Source of the DNA: Heliopora coerulea
Taxonomy: Eukaryota > Cnidaria > Anthozoa > Scleralcyonacea > Helioporidae
Assembly (NCBI GenBank): GCA_030142905.1
Contig: JASJOG010000032.1
Coordinates: forward strand, 587,001-651,000
Length of the DNA stretch: 64,000 nt
Direction of reading: 5' to 3'
The position numbers and the translations under genes were made by a program. Positions 40,741-51,579 of this stretch are shown piece after piece. Numbering within the stretch: position 1 is the first letter of the stretch; each line of letters opens with the position of its first letter. Under the pieces are notes generated by a model. The model was given only the letters and a program-made list of their open reading frames with translations. It did not search any database and had not been told where the DNA came from.

Positions 40741-42373
40741 GTGTGGTTTTCTTGTTGTAATGCAAGCTCAAGTGATTCCGAAGAAAAGTAGGATGGGATT
40801 GAAACATGACGTCACAAGCCTTTCTTTCCATAAGCTTGGTGGTCATTTTGAGTAAGCATGGAGGTGAAACGGATGGATTCCTGATTATTGTTATTCGTAC
40901 AGTCATGCACTTGTGAAGTAAGAACTTACACTTCTTTTAATATAATTCTACAAGAATTAATTAGGGTGTGATCATCTTATTAATCGCAGGAGATTGATGC
41001 ACCTTTTATAACATACAGTATGGCAGAATTTGAAATTAATGGAACAAATATTGCCTAATTAGATAAACTATACTGAACTAGTTCAGGGTTCAAGGTCTGA
41101 AGAGCATTTTTTAAAGTGGGAGGGGGGTGAAATGTGGGAATAAATTTTTAAAGAGTCTCCTAGGGATCAGGAAACATGTTCTCCCAGGAAATTTAGACAT
41201 TTTGTTTGAAATTTTGAAGTCTCTAGATAGCAATTTTCAGCATTCTGCTTCAGGTAATATAATAAATCATCCTTTATGCCTCCAAGTCAGAAATAGTTGC
41301 AGGGTGTGGGGGTATTGGACATTTTAAAAGGTGACTGTAAAATCGAAATATGACATTTTTCAACAAGTCAAGAACCTCAGAATAGAGGATCAGTTACTAT
41401 ACAGTATTCTCACATACTAATTGACAAAAAAGTGGAGGGCAATTGCTTCCTGTCCCCCAACTGAATGGTGCCTGTAGTTTTACCATGTGCCTAAAAACAT
41501 TTCTTCGAACTTTAGTGTTTTTCATTTGTTAGATTGTAAACATTCATTTAGACCCTATAAATTCAAGCTGTTTTATATTTATAATTTTGTTCCCCTTATG
41601 TTGTATGTATTATTTCAAAAATGAGTTTGAGTGTTTGATCACGGTATTAAAACATGAGAAAGCAGTGAATCTTGAGTGGCAAAGCCCTGAGAGATTCATT
41701 GCATTCGAGTGTTTTGATACCATTGATCAAACATGCAGAACGAATTTTTGAAATGGCTTCTCAAATGAAAGGCAATGAACCAATCAGGTACTGTTGTGGG
41801 ACTAGGGGATTGTTTAATTAATGTAGATGAAACACTAGCATTTGATGTAGTGTTTTACTGGTGTTTGAAAGCCCATTCACATGACAGAATGGGATTGTCT
41901 GATTGAGTAAAATTCTCATAAATTCTTAATGAGTTTGAGAAGTATATGTATACAACATAAGACAAACAAACCACCAACACATACATTAGCATGTATACAT
42001 AGCAGAAAAGGTGCCAGTACACTTGGGTAACTGAACATGTTTGTTGTATGATTCTGACAGTAATATTAAATTTGAATTTTGTATTTTTGTAGGCATGAGA
42101 ACTAATAACTTTTCCAGTGGAAACTTCAGTAATTCACACCATGGTGTACATGAACATGAAGTGAGCAGCTGTTTTGGCTTGCCTGTTCTTGAAAATAAAA
42201 GCAATATTTTGCTTTTATTTTAAAACTTGCATATTCTTCGAGCTAAAAGCAGTAGCAGTAATTCCAACCTCTTTATGCACGAAAATCATGATGACAATGT
42301 CCCTGTCATATCATTTGGTAATGTATTAATACTTTCTTTTTCATGACTAAACATGTACTGTCAGCTACAAGAA
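40741..42373. other. intergenic, nothing recognised
   Basis: Short frames only (e.g. 41127-41327, 42041-42223). No repeat ends or domains recognised. Confidence 0.25.
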
Positions 42374-43219
42374 CAGTGGAGCCTCAGTATAACGTGGTAA
42401 ATCTTTGGACCCCCAAATTTCTCAACCACTAAACTGATTTACAAACCTTGTTTGCTTGGTAGATCCATTGAGCACAAGCAGATTGTTAGTAGCCAATCAG
42501 TGAGTAGTTCTAGGCATGGGAATTAGACAATCACAATTCATACAGTACTGTGTTTGTAGAGGTCCGCCTCTTGGCAGGTGTTTTATTGCTTACTCTCTCT
42601 CTCTTTGCACATGTGTTTGCATAATTGTATATCATGGCAAGTTTGAATGGAAAGAAGAGAAAGTCCTACAGCATTTCCGAGAAGCAGGGTATTATTGATG
42701 AGATTAAGGTGAATGCCTGGATCAACGTTGACAAGAATGAACCAGTGTCATCCAAAATGATGGAGGACGAGATTACTTTCAGTGCTCAACAAGAACCACA
42801 ATCAGAGCTAGAAAGTGACGATGATTACAATGAGGAAGCAGAACTGATGCCATCAATGAAAGCTGTGGTGCAGCACATTGAAACAACATTGAAATGGGCT
42901 GAATTGTACGAGAATTCTGCTGCCACAACTGTTTGTTGCATTGTGCAAATGATCAAAAGTAACAGACTTCTTTAATACTTCTTAAAACTATTAAAACAAT
43001 ACCTAACTTATAATTACCACATGTGTTTGTGTTATTTTTTACAGCTTTGATGCTTGCCATGTCAAGGACAATGTATTAATGTTTTGTACTTTCCTGCGAC
43101 CTGCACCATTTCCCCATGCCAAATCCCTATTTTTGATATGTTTCAATATAACGTGCTTCAGCTATAACACGGTCATTTACAATGAACTCCATATACCACG
43201 TTATAGCAAGGCTCCGCTG
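42374..43219 (+). mobile_element. internally deleted pogo/Tigger element, copy 1
   Basis: 846 bp with terminal repeats CAGTGGAGCCTCAGTATAAC at the left and CAGCGGAGCCTTGCTATAAC (inverted) at the right, the Tigger-type end CAGTGGARCCT. The residual frame (42634-42975) starts M-A-S-L-N-G-K-K-R-K-S-Y-S-I-S-E-K, the CENP-B/pogo DNA-binding N-terminus. It jumps directly to an acidic C-terminal region (S-E-L-E-S-D-D-D, then M-P-S-M-K-A-V). The whole catalytic domain is missing, so this is a non-autonomous deletion derivative. Confidence 0.75.
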
Positions 43220-44251
43220 TAGTGTGGTTTACAAAGTAGTATTATAAGTTTGTATACATTTTATGATCATGTCTGTCTCCGTTTATTTACAGGTATGTCT
43301 TCCTGCATATTTTTGTCTATCTTCTATTGTTCTGTTTGTCAGCAAGTCTATTACTAAAATGTGTAGAATACTAAAGAGGCAGACAGATTCTGTTTTTTTT
43401 TATTATCATTGGTTTGCTTCAAGCAGGCCTTGTAATGAAAGGTGCTTGAAAGAGTATGAGTGCCTCCACGCTCCCCTCAACCGATTGTCTAGCCCCATGA
43501 ATTGAGTGCCTTAATCCTGAAAATTTTGCAGCAAAATACCGTAGTTTTCCACTGATAATCAGATATTCATATAACATGTGAAATCATCTAAGTCATAGTG
43601 TGAGTTTTAGGAATTTTAGCTTGAAAATCAGGCTTATATTGCTCCATTCACCCTACAAATTATGTGAACTAGTGCTCCTGGCTACTTTGTTTGGTAACTT
43701 CGCATGCATATAAGGTGGATAAGTACTGGGTATTTCCATGACAACTGCAACAGTCATATGTGGTCTTGTGGTGTCCTTTTCTGGATTAATTTTTGTGATG
43801 TTATGATTATGGATCAAACCACCAAAAAAGTTGAATTGCATACATTCAAATCATGCGGGAAAGAAAACGTTACAGGATAGGAATTTATGGAGCACAATGA
43901 GACAATACATGTCCAAAGTATGGTGCAAAATCTGCAGAAGCAACAAAAAGGCAATTGAACTTCACCCAAAACGAGTATGTTAGCCTATGTGAAAGGGATG
44001 TTGTACATTGCAAAATACAACATGATCAGACATTTGTCTCAAAAGGCTTGTCAAATAGCCATTGCTGCCGAGAGGATTTGCAACAGAATTTCCGAATCTC
44101 CTTTGCCAAAAAATGCAGACAAAGATTACAACAACGGTAAATAAGCTGGCCTGGGATTTCTATCAAAAAATGTTAAGTACAGCTCATGAATTGTCTCTTA
44201 AACCCTTGATACTACTAATCTCACTACACCAAATTAAACTTTTTTGATAAG
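43220..44251. other. intergenic, nothing recognised
   Basis: Short unrelated frames only (43263-43505, 43955-44140). No domain recognised. Confidence 0.25.
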
Positions 44252-44700
44252 GTGTAATTCTGGCCATTGCCAGATTATGGATCAAATTGAGGAATGTGTC
44301 TGCTGTCATGAAATACCAGAGGTCGTAAACAAAAACATAGAAGTTTTTGAAGTTGATAAGCCAGATGTTATGCCTACCTGCATAACCAATAATCCAGCTT
44401 TTGAAGCAGTGTGTTTGAACCCCTGGGTATTACAAGTTGCATGGTTCTATTACAAACAACAGTGGTCACATAACAGAGCTACTGTATGTTTTCAAGCTAA
44501 ACTACAAAGACATTCTTGACCAACGTTTCTCAATTACAGACTGTTTGGGTGGTTTGGGCTTTCTGGCAATATTTTGTGACATGCTGGGTAGGGTTTCACA
44601 GCTGCTATACCATCCTGCTTTGCCTTGACCACATCTTCAAGCATCAGACAACTATTTGTAGGACTTTTCCTCCTTTATTGGTTTACAAACCCAATTCTTG
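44252..44700 (+). pseudogene. second P2X7-type cytoplasmic domain, broken
   Basis: Begins at an acceptor-like ATAAG at 44251 with C-N-S-G-H-C, then E-C-V-C-C-H-E-I, C-I-T-N-N-P-A-F-E-A-V-C-L-N and W-V-L-Q-V-A-W-F-Y-Y-K-Q-Q (to a stop at 44519). A shifted frame near 44610 gives A-A-I-P-S-C-F, like the conserved I-P-S-C of the domain. Unlike the 37.5-40.5 kb gene it has no intron after V-C-L-N and is frameshifted. Opposite orientation to the intact copy about 4 kb away. Confidence 0.6.
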
Positions 44701-44768
44701 TTTCCTCATGGTTTTTCAACTTTGAAATGTTGGTTTTTATTTGCACCTGACATAACAACAGCTTGTTT

Positions 44769-45060
44769 TCAGTTACAATTATGGTTGTGGTTCAAGGCTG
44801 CCAGTTGTGTTCTTGTTACCATACCCTTGTAGCTAAAATGGTTTGGCTTTGGAAGGTACTTCATCATTGAATGAAAAACTTCCAGTGCTCCTGTATGATG
44901 AAATTCTGAATTTATCGACATCTTTGAGCAGATTTTTGTCTGTGACAACTTCCTCCAAGGCAGCATGAGCAGATGAGTCAGATTTTAGCCACGATATTTG
45001 CTTTCTTTCTTTTCTGGTTAGCTTGTGATGCACAGAACCATTGTATTCACACTGCAATTT
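44769..45060 (-). pseudogene. C-terminal exon of a transposon-type protein (HTG..EVFHS)
   Basis: Frames 44833-45057 and 44769-44966 overlap with one shift near 44915. They read H-A-A-L-E-E-V-V-T-D-K-N-L-L-K-D-V then E-F-H-H-T-G-A-L-E-V-F-H-S-M, H-F-S-Y-K-G-M and R-T-Q-L-A-A-L-N-H-N. This motif series is familiar from multi-copy uncharacterised animal proteins that often also carry P2X7-type domains. It converges on the P2X7-like remnant. Confidence 0.45.
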
Positions 45061-45999
45061 GTTTAGGCCTCTGAGCCTTTTGTCTTGGAATTCCTCTTTT
45101 CCCCTGATTTGACAATGCCTTCGAAAGAAAATAATATATGGAGATCTGATAAAGCTGTCAAAGGTGGGTAAGGTTCAATTTTGCAATTAAAGAGTGAAGT
45201 AAATCATGGTTCTCCCAAGTCAGGATAATAACAGTAAATGTTTCTGTTTGTAACAGAAGCTAAACCAGGTCTTATTATGACAATTTAAAATAACTTCTTT
45301 CTTAATTAGTTGTTTACCAGAAAAGCAAAAATCCAGTGCCTTCACAGACACAGACAAGGGCAAAATATTTTTTAAGCTATGACAAACTTTTTCTTTGTGT
45401 TTAGCATGGCCAGACAAGAAATAAGGATGTTCACAATAAAAATCAGCCTTAAGATACAGTTCAATTGAAGATCTGTTATAAGGGAATTGTCACCTACCAA
45501 CGCCAAAGAAACGAAGCTATACAAACAATTCCCAGATGCTTCAGATTTATAAAAGGCAAATATAACAAACACTGTTTTAGAGAACATTCACAACAAAAAT
45601 CAGTTTAATTCAACTGAATATGGAAATCAAAATATTAAAATAAACATGACACGAGCACACAACTATGGTCGTATAAAATGATATGATGTATCTATAATTG
45701 CAGGTCATACTGCCGAATCCAAAATTGAAAATTAATTATTCATGTATTGAGAATACTATGTAGAAGCCATGCCATTGGATTTACATAATTTACAGTTACT
45801 TGTCACAGCCACCATAGATAATGAATAAGAAAACTAAATCAAGGATAACAATATCAACTGAACAGGACTCACTTTAGAGCAACACAGGGCTTCTTTCCAG
45901 CTTGAGCATACTTGGGAATGTAAGCCTCCGCATCGAGATTCCTGGGTGAAGTTCTCAATTCATGAGAACAGCATAAGACTGGATTTTTGTGGGCAAATA
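45061..45999. other. intergenic, nothing recognised
   Basis: No supported gene or repeat; short minus frames at 45220-45587 have no recognisable domain. Confidence 0.25.
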
Positions 46000-46276
46000 A
46001 CGATAGATCTGTCTCAACAGTCCATTTCCATAGGTAGCTGGTAGTAATTGTAAGTTTACTACTTCAAAGATTGTCGACACTGCCTATGCAAGACCTGAGT
46101 TCAACTGGCTCCAGTTGATAGCACTCAGTATGGGCCCCTACTCAGAGTGACAAGTCACCTGCTGCCTTGTAGGTAATGCCTTTTTAGGCAAAGGCTTAGG
46201 GTCCTCCCTTGACAGAAAAGGTTGGCACCAGGAAGAGCATCTGGCCATAAAAATCTCAAGCCTCAAAGCACTCAAT

Positions 46277-46952
46277 ATGGCAGTCAAGAAGCATGGGCAT
46301 GGTACAGCTCAAAGTATCACATGGGGGTCCCCATCTCCCCTTGTCAAAACTCAAGATGGAGAACCGGAGAGAAGCATCCATGGGGGAAACCCCATGGATG
46401 AAGGCAACGCACTTGATGTACCACATGGACCTCAGCTCATAAGGTTTGGGTCCTGGAATGTAGGGACCATGACAGGAAAATCAAGTGAAGTGGTGGAGGT
46501 GTTGGAAAGGTGGAGAGTTGATGTATACTGTGCAGGAGACATGATGGAAGGGTGTAAGCACAAAGATGGTGAGACAAAAGAGTAATGGGTACAAGTTTCT
46601 GTGGCAAGGATGTCCTGAAGGGATTCGCGGCATGGGGGGATTAGTGTCAGGGGAGTTTATGGATAAGGTAGTTGAAGTGAAGCGTATGAGTGAATGTTTG
46701 ATGATGGTGAAGCTGGTGATTGGGAAATGTCTGATGAATGTGATATCAGGTTATGCACCACAGGTTGGGCGAAGCCAGGTTGAGGACATGTTCTGGAATG
46801 CTGTGTATGACTTAGTAGAAAGGTGGAAGAACGAAGAGATGGTGGTTATCTGTGGAGATTTGAATGGGCATGTTGGTAGAGAAAGTGATTGGTATGGAGT
46901 ACATGGAGGGTTTGGCTATGGTATTAGAAATTTGGAGGTGCAATGGATATGA
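46277..46952 (+). pseudogene. LINE AP-endonuclease domain
   Basis: Frames 46277-46585 and 46566-46952. The first has G-S-W-N-V-G-T-M-T-G-K-S-S-E-V-V and R-W-R-V-D-V-Y-C-A-G, where the catalytic Gln-Glu-Thr after C is replaced (A-G-D-M), suggesting loss of activity. The second has M-N-V-I-S-G-Y-A-P-Q-V-G and V-I-C-G-D-L-N-G-H-V-G, the G-D-x-N core. One frameshift near 46570. Confidence 0.75.
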
Positions 46953-47549
46953 TTGTGTGTGGAATGCAGTTTAAGAAGGATAACAAGATAGTGACATTCA
47001 TTGGGAGGATAAAATACCATGGTTGACTACCTGATGATACATAAACAGGATAGGAAATGTCTCAGGGATGCGAAAGCAATTCCTGGTGAATAAGCAGTAT
47101 CACAACACCATCTGATACTGGCCGATATGAAGGTGAGGGGTGCAGTAAAAGCCCAACCGAGGAGAAAGGTATGGAGGCTGAATGATGAAAATCTGTGAAG
47201 GCAATTTTAGAATAAACTGGTTCTGGGAGAGGCAGGGGAGGGTGATGTGAATGTGGTATGGTAGAAGACAAGAGATTGTTTGTTGAATGCGGCAAGTGAG
47301 GCATATGGATGGACAAAATGACCACCAAGGCATTTACAAACATGGTGGTGGATGGAAGATGTTGAGAAAAAGGTGAATGAGAAGTTGAAGTTCAAGGCGT
47401 CCTGTCAGGCAAAGGGTACTGCTGCAGAAAAGGCAGTGTTGAAGGAGTATGTAGCAGCAACAAATATTGCAAAGAAAGCAGTTGCTCAGGCCCAGCAGTG
47501 GCAGAGAAAGAGATTATGAGAAAAGCTCAACACAGAAGGGCAGAAATCT

Positions 47550-49230
47550 GTGTTCAAGATAGCAAAGCAGATGGCGATGGAAAGGCAGGATGTGGTTGGA
47601 GTGAACTGCCCGAAGGATGAGAGTGTAAATATACTTGTGAAACTGGAGATGATAAAGAAGAGATGCAGGGAGTATATGGAGCAACTATTGAATGTAGAGA
47701 ACGATTGGGATGGAATTGTAGAATGTGGGATAGTTGAAGGACCAAGAGAGTTTATCACAGAGATGAAAGTACAGAAGGCAATAAGGCAGATGAAAAGTAG
47801 GGCAGGTAGTCCAATGGAATTGGTGGGTGAGATTATCCATGCAGCTGGTCAGGTAGGGGTGAAGAAGATGACAGAGATCTGCAATATGGTAGTGGACAAG
47901 GAAAAGATACCAAGGGACTGGGAGCTGAGTACCCTTTTACCCATTTACAAAGGGAAAAGTGACCCATTGGAGTGTGGGGCACATAGGGCAATAAAGCTGT
48001 TAGAACACGGGATGAAGGTATTTGAGAGGGTTCTGGAGAGTAGGTTGAGAAGGAAGGTAAATATTAATGGCATGCAATTTGGATTTATGCCAGGGAAGGG
48101 GACGACAGATGGGATCTTTGTGGTACGACAGATGAAGAAGTTTCTGGAAAAAAAGAGACCATTGTATTAAGCATTTGTGGATCTGGAGAAGGCATTTGAT
48201 AGGATTCCAAGAGAAGTGGTTAGGTGGGTATCGAGGAAGCTGGAGGTTGAAGAATGGCTGGTGAAGGCAGTGATGATAATGTATCAAAAAGTGAGAACAA
48301 TGGTGAAAACGAAGCATGGAAACAGTGAGGAGTTTGAGGTGAAGGTTGGGGTACATCAGGGATCAGTTCTGAGTCCATTACTGTTTGTGATTGTCATGGA
48401 GGCCCTGATGCAAGATGTTAGGGAGGGTCTACCATGGGAGCTTTTATATGCTGATGATTTAGTTCTGATGGCTGAGAACACTGATGAACTTAAGTAGAAA
48501 GTGCTGCGGTGGAAAGAGTGCATGGAGGCAAAAGGGTTGAAGATCAACATTGGTAAGACCAAGATGATGGTGTCAGGGAAGAATTGTGGTGATGTTGAAA
48601 GACTGGGAAAGTGGCCATGTACTGTACGTGGAAAGGGTGTTGTGAACAATTCTATCAGATGTATGGGATGCAGTAGATGGGTACACAAGTGATGCTCAGG
48701 TGTGAAGGGCTTTCTGGTTAGGGCTGAGGATACGTTTGTGTGAAAGAGGTGATGAAGAGGATAGGAATGTGGAGCAGAGCTTGGATCTGGGAAATGGGGT
48801 TCATGTTGGAAAGTTTTGTTACCTGGGTGATATGCTGAATGGGGGTGGAGGAGCAAATTCTGCATCCGTGGCAAAGGCACGTGCATGGAGGATGTTTAAG
48901 GAGTTATCAGGGATCTTGACAAGGAAGAAAGTGTCACTTAAGCTGAAGGGGAAGCTGTATGTGACATGTGTGAGGAGTGCTATGATATATGGAACTAAAA
49001 TGTGGGCCATGATGGTGGAGCAGGGTGGGAAATTGGAAAGTATGGAGATCAGGTTGGTGAGATGGATGTGTGGTGTATCACTGAGGGAAAGAATGGGGAT
49101 TGAGTCAGTGTCTGATGCCATGAAACAGAATAGGTTAAGATGGTTGGGACATGTGCTGCAGAAGGATGATGATTGGGTGAAAAAGATCACGTCATTCGAG
49201 GTGGAAGGTAAGAGAGGACAGGGAGGCTGA
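47550..49230 (+). pseudogene. LINE reverse transcriptase with inserted zinc-finger-like motif
   Basis: Frames 47550-48170 (L-L-P-I-Y-K-G-K-S-D and Q-F-G-F-M-P-G-K-G-T-T-D), 48177-48497 (F-V-D-L-E-K-A-F-D-R-I-P, G-V-H-Q-G-S-V-L-S-P-L, catalytic L-Y-A-D-D-L-V-L-M) and 48501-48692. The last ends I-R-C-M-G-C-S-R-W-V-H-K, a PHD/CCHC-like finger typical of this LINE group. The C-terminal frame 48736-49230 contains K-F-C-Y-L-G-D-M-L, Y-G-T-K-M-W-A and R-L-R-W-L-G-H-V. Only a few stops (48168, 48495, 48690) and small shifts, so a comparatively recent copy. Confidence 0.85.
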
Positions 49231-49375
49231 GGATGACATGGAGCCTGGTGGTCGAAAAGGACATGAGATAGTGCGAGTTCAAAAGGGGAGATGCAAAGGA
49301 TAGGGAGAGGTGGAGAAGGCTGCCAGCCAACCCCTGTATGAGCAGGAAAAACAGCCATAAAACGACTGTTGTAGT

Positions 49376-50055
49376 TGTTGCCTCAACAGTCTGTCATGGT
49401 TTTCTATTGTGCTCACTACATGTTTGATAAAATTCGTCATATTTGCAACTCAGTCTCAAGGTAAAGTTCGAGGTTGAGTTGGTCAGCATCAGTCCAGGCA
49501 CCACACTGCTGTATTCACTGCTGCAAGTATGTCAAATCATGGTCAAACCGTCCTGTGCCAGCCAATGAAAAGCCAAGTGAAGCAAAAAAATATACTTCCA
49601 ACTAACTTGCATTGTCTTCATCCAATCATGACTTGTAAATTCAACGTACCTAAATTGTACTCATTTGTAAAAAATACAACTCTCTATCCCTATCCCGAGT
49701 GTAGAAGAATTCTCTGGTGGTCTGGAACCAAATTAGGATGTTTTCTGGCGACACCCATGACTGGGGTGAGTAAAAAATGTAGCAAATTTTTCTTGCCATT
49801 GTGCTCAATAAGTTGAAAAAAAACGAAAATTAAAATGAAGACTGAAGACTAATTACTTTATGAATTCATTAGTCTGGATTTTTTCAGCTTAGTTGCCTGA
49901 TGTCCCTGATGTACTTTAAATCCACCCCTGTATGGCTATCTTAGAGAGGGATATTTCCCACTTCCTTTATCATGAGGTTTTTTAGTTTCATGCCTCTATG
50001 GGAAAGAAAATATTTCACAAGAGTATTTACTAGCCTCATTCTGACCATATGTTTT
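49376..50055. other. intergenic, nothing recognised
   Basis: One 95-codon plus frame (49529-49816) without a recognisable domain. No repeats identified. Confidence 0.25.
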
Positions 50056-50275
50056 TAAAGATGAGAGAGAGGCACTTGAGAAATCTCTTAGTAAGGATTG
50101 GTTGCCTAATGATGAGGATATCCTCGATTTTTTGTTAAACTATTGAATGCCATTGGAATCCCCAAAAATCAATCATTCTTCAGATCATGTCTGAGCTTGC
50201 CCATAAGAAGCTCATACAAAAACTAAGGTATGTTATGCATTATTTGGCCCCTATTGTCAAAGTTTTGCTTATATA
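50056..50275 (+). pseudogene. coding remnant of an uncharacterised transposon-type protein
   Basis: Reads D-E-R-E-A-L-E-K-S-L-S-K-D-W-L then D-E-D-I-L-D-F-L-L-N-Y, and after a frameshift I-M-S-E-L-A-H-K-K-L-I-Q-K-L-R-Y. This motif order occurs in amplified uncharacterised animal proteins; the name is unknown to me. About 220 bases, stops inside. Confidence 0.3.
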
Positions 50276-51179
50276 TCCAGATTTCAATACTTTGAAGGGT
50301 CTCAAAAATATGTGATATGAAGTGACCCACTGCAAAGAAAGTTATTATGTTAATCGTGTCAGAGCATTGGGTAAAAAACTTTTGAGCTAAAAAATTTACA
50401 GATATGGCATGTTAACTGTTCTGTTTCACATTAAACACAATAATTGTACATATAATGACAGCTCTAATTGGAAGGTGTAATGCCTTTCTTTAGATGACCA
50501 CTTTTAAAATGCCAAATTCCTGTGGTTAATTTTCAGTAAAATGATACAGAAACTTTGTTAATTGTTATCGTGCCTTAGTTACATTGTTTAGTCTATTTTG
50601 GTTAAAAAATTATGCAACTTTCATTGAATAGTGACTTATTGTTAAAACTTTACTTAAAATCCTGACATTTTGTTAGCATCTGAAAAAATATACATTGGAA
50701 ATTTTGTAGACAAAATAATTCTTATTGTATATAAAGTTTACCTATAAGTTTAAAATAAACTTAAAATATCACCTTGGTCCCTCGTTTGTCTGGTCATGCA
50801 ACTCTAGTCTTCACTTTACAATATGTTATTTTCAGGAATTTGTTTTATTTTTTTACTACTAAAGAACAATTATAAAAGAATGATCTGAAATTTGCACATT
50901 CACTTACAATTTATACTACATACAAGGTGCTTTTGACACTTGCATGAACTATACTCCCGGTTCAATTTTAGTTGTACATCACTCTAGTAAGTCAAAGATA
51001 TCGTACAAATGATGTATTTGTCTTTTCTACTTCTATACTGCCACAAGGGAATACGTAATTTGTCAACTTGACAAGTGCAGTGTTTAATGCAAATTCAAGG
51101 CACTGGTGGTTTGTGTTTGAATTATATTGGAGCACCCACATAGTTTTTAATGACTTTGAAAGGCTGTTATAGTTTGAAA
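50276..51179. other. intergenic, nothing recognised
   Basis: AT-rich sequence without a supported feature. Confidence 0.25.
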
Positions 51180-51343
51180 TAATTCAAACACTTCATCTTT
51201 ATTTTCTGGAAAGGTCCATTCTTCACTTTGCAAGACATATTAAAAATATTTACTACGTTAATTTTCGCCTGCATTCAATTCACAGATATGTTCTAATTCA
51301 AGGAGTTGTTGTTCTGATAGAGGAACAAAACACTCCTTCATTC
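51180..51343 (-). pseudogene. DDE-integrase-type gene, 3' part (split by PLE-D)
   Basis: Minus strand reads M-K-E-C-F-V-P-L-S-E-Q-Q-L-L-E-L from the target duplication, then W-T-F-P-E-N-K-D-E-V-F-E-L-F, with one stop. It continues in frame from the part at 54733-55160, so the Penelope-like pair landed inside one coding sequence. Confidence 0.5.
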
Positions 51344-51389
51344 TTGAAACAGTGAAAACGGCATTCTTCTGATCAAAGTATTTTATTTC

Positions 51390-51425
51390 AAGCTTTCGGT
51401 CACCAGGCTGTGACTTTCATCAGGA
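51390..51425 (-). ncRNA. hammerhead-like core in the PLE-D left 3' UTR
   Basis: On the minus strand CTGATGA (51417-51423), a GTCAC/GTGAC stem and GAAA (51394-51397) form the catalytic half of a hammerhead. Stem III and the cleavage triplet are not clear. The corresponding place in the right arm has lost the core (CCAACGA, CAAAA). Confidence 0.45.
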
Positions 51426-51579
51426 AGAAATGAAACACAACAAAGAAATTGCGAGCTATATATATATATACATATCTGTGAATAATTATAGACAGAATTA
51501 GAAAGTCACGGTAATGGAAAGTATGCATCAATTATTTGTGGCATTTCTTTGTTAAAATGGTGTATTGTCCTGGTAATGG

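Larger units (their letters stand above)
46000..49375 (+). mobile_element. RTE/CFDP2-like LINE, full-length but decayed
   Basis: The 5' leader carries the AGGTTGGCACCAGGAAGAGC motif familiar from this LINE group (46220-46240). The AP-endonuclease starts at 46440 (W-N-V-G-T-M-T-G-K-S) and RT follows to 49230. More G-rich than its surroundings. The clade name is tentative, based on the W-N-V-G-T-M-T-G start and on the finger inserted after the RT core. Confidence 0.8.

Noticed and set aside
46277..49230. A host gene for craniofacial development protein 2
   Set aside because: The resemblance is to the LINE-derived part of such annotations; RT motifs show it is a retrotransposon.
48356..49358. 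Long minus-strand frames opposite the LINE (48356-48886, 48819-49358)
   Set aside because: They are antisense shadows of the RT coding frame, with His/Pro/Ser-rich composition and no domain.
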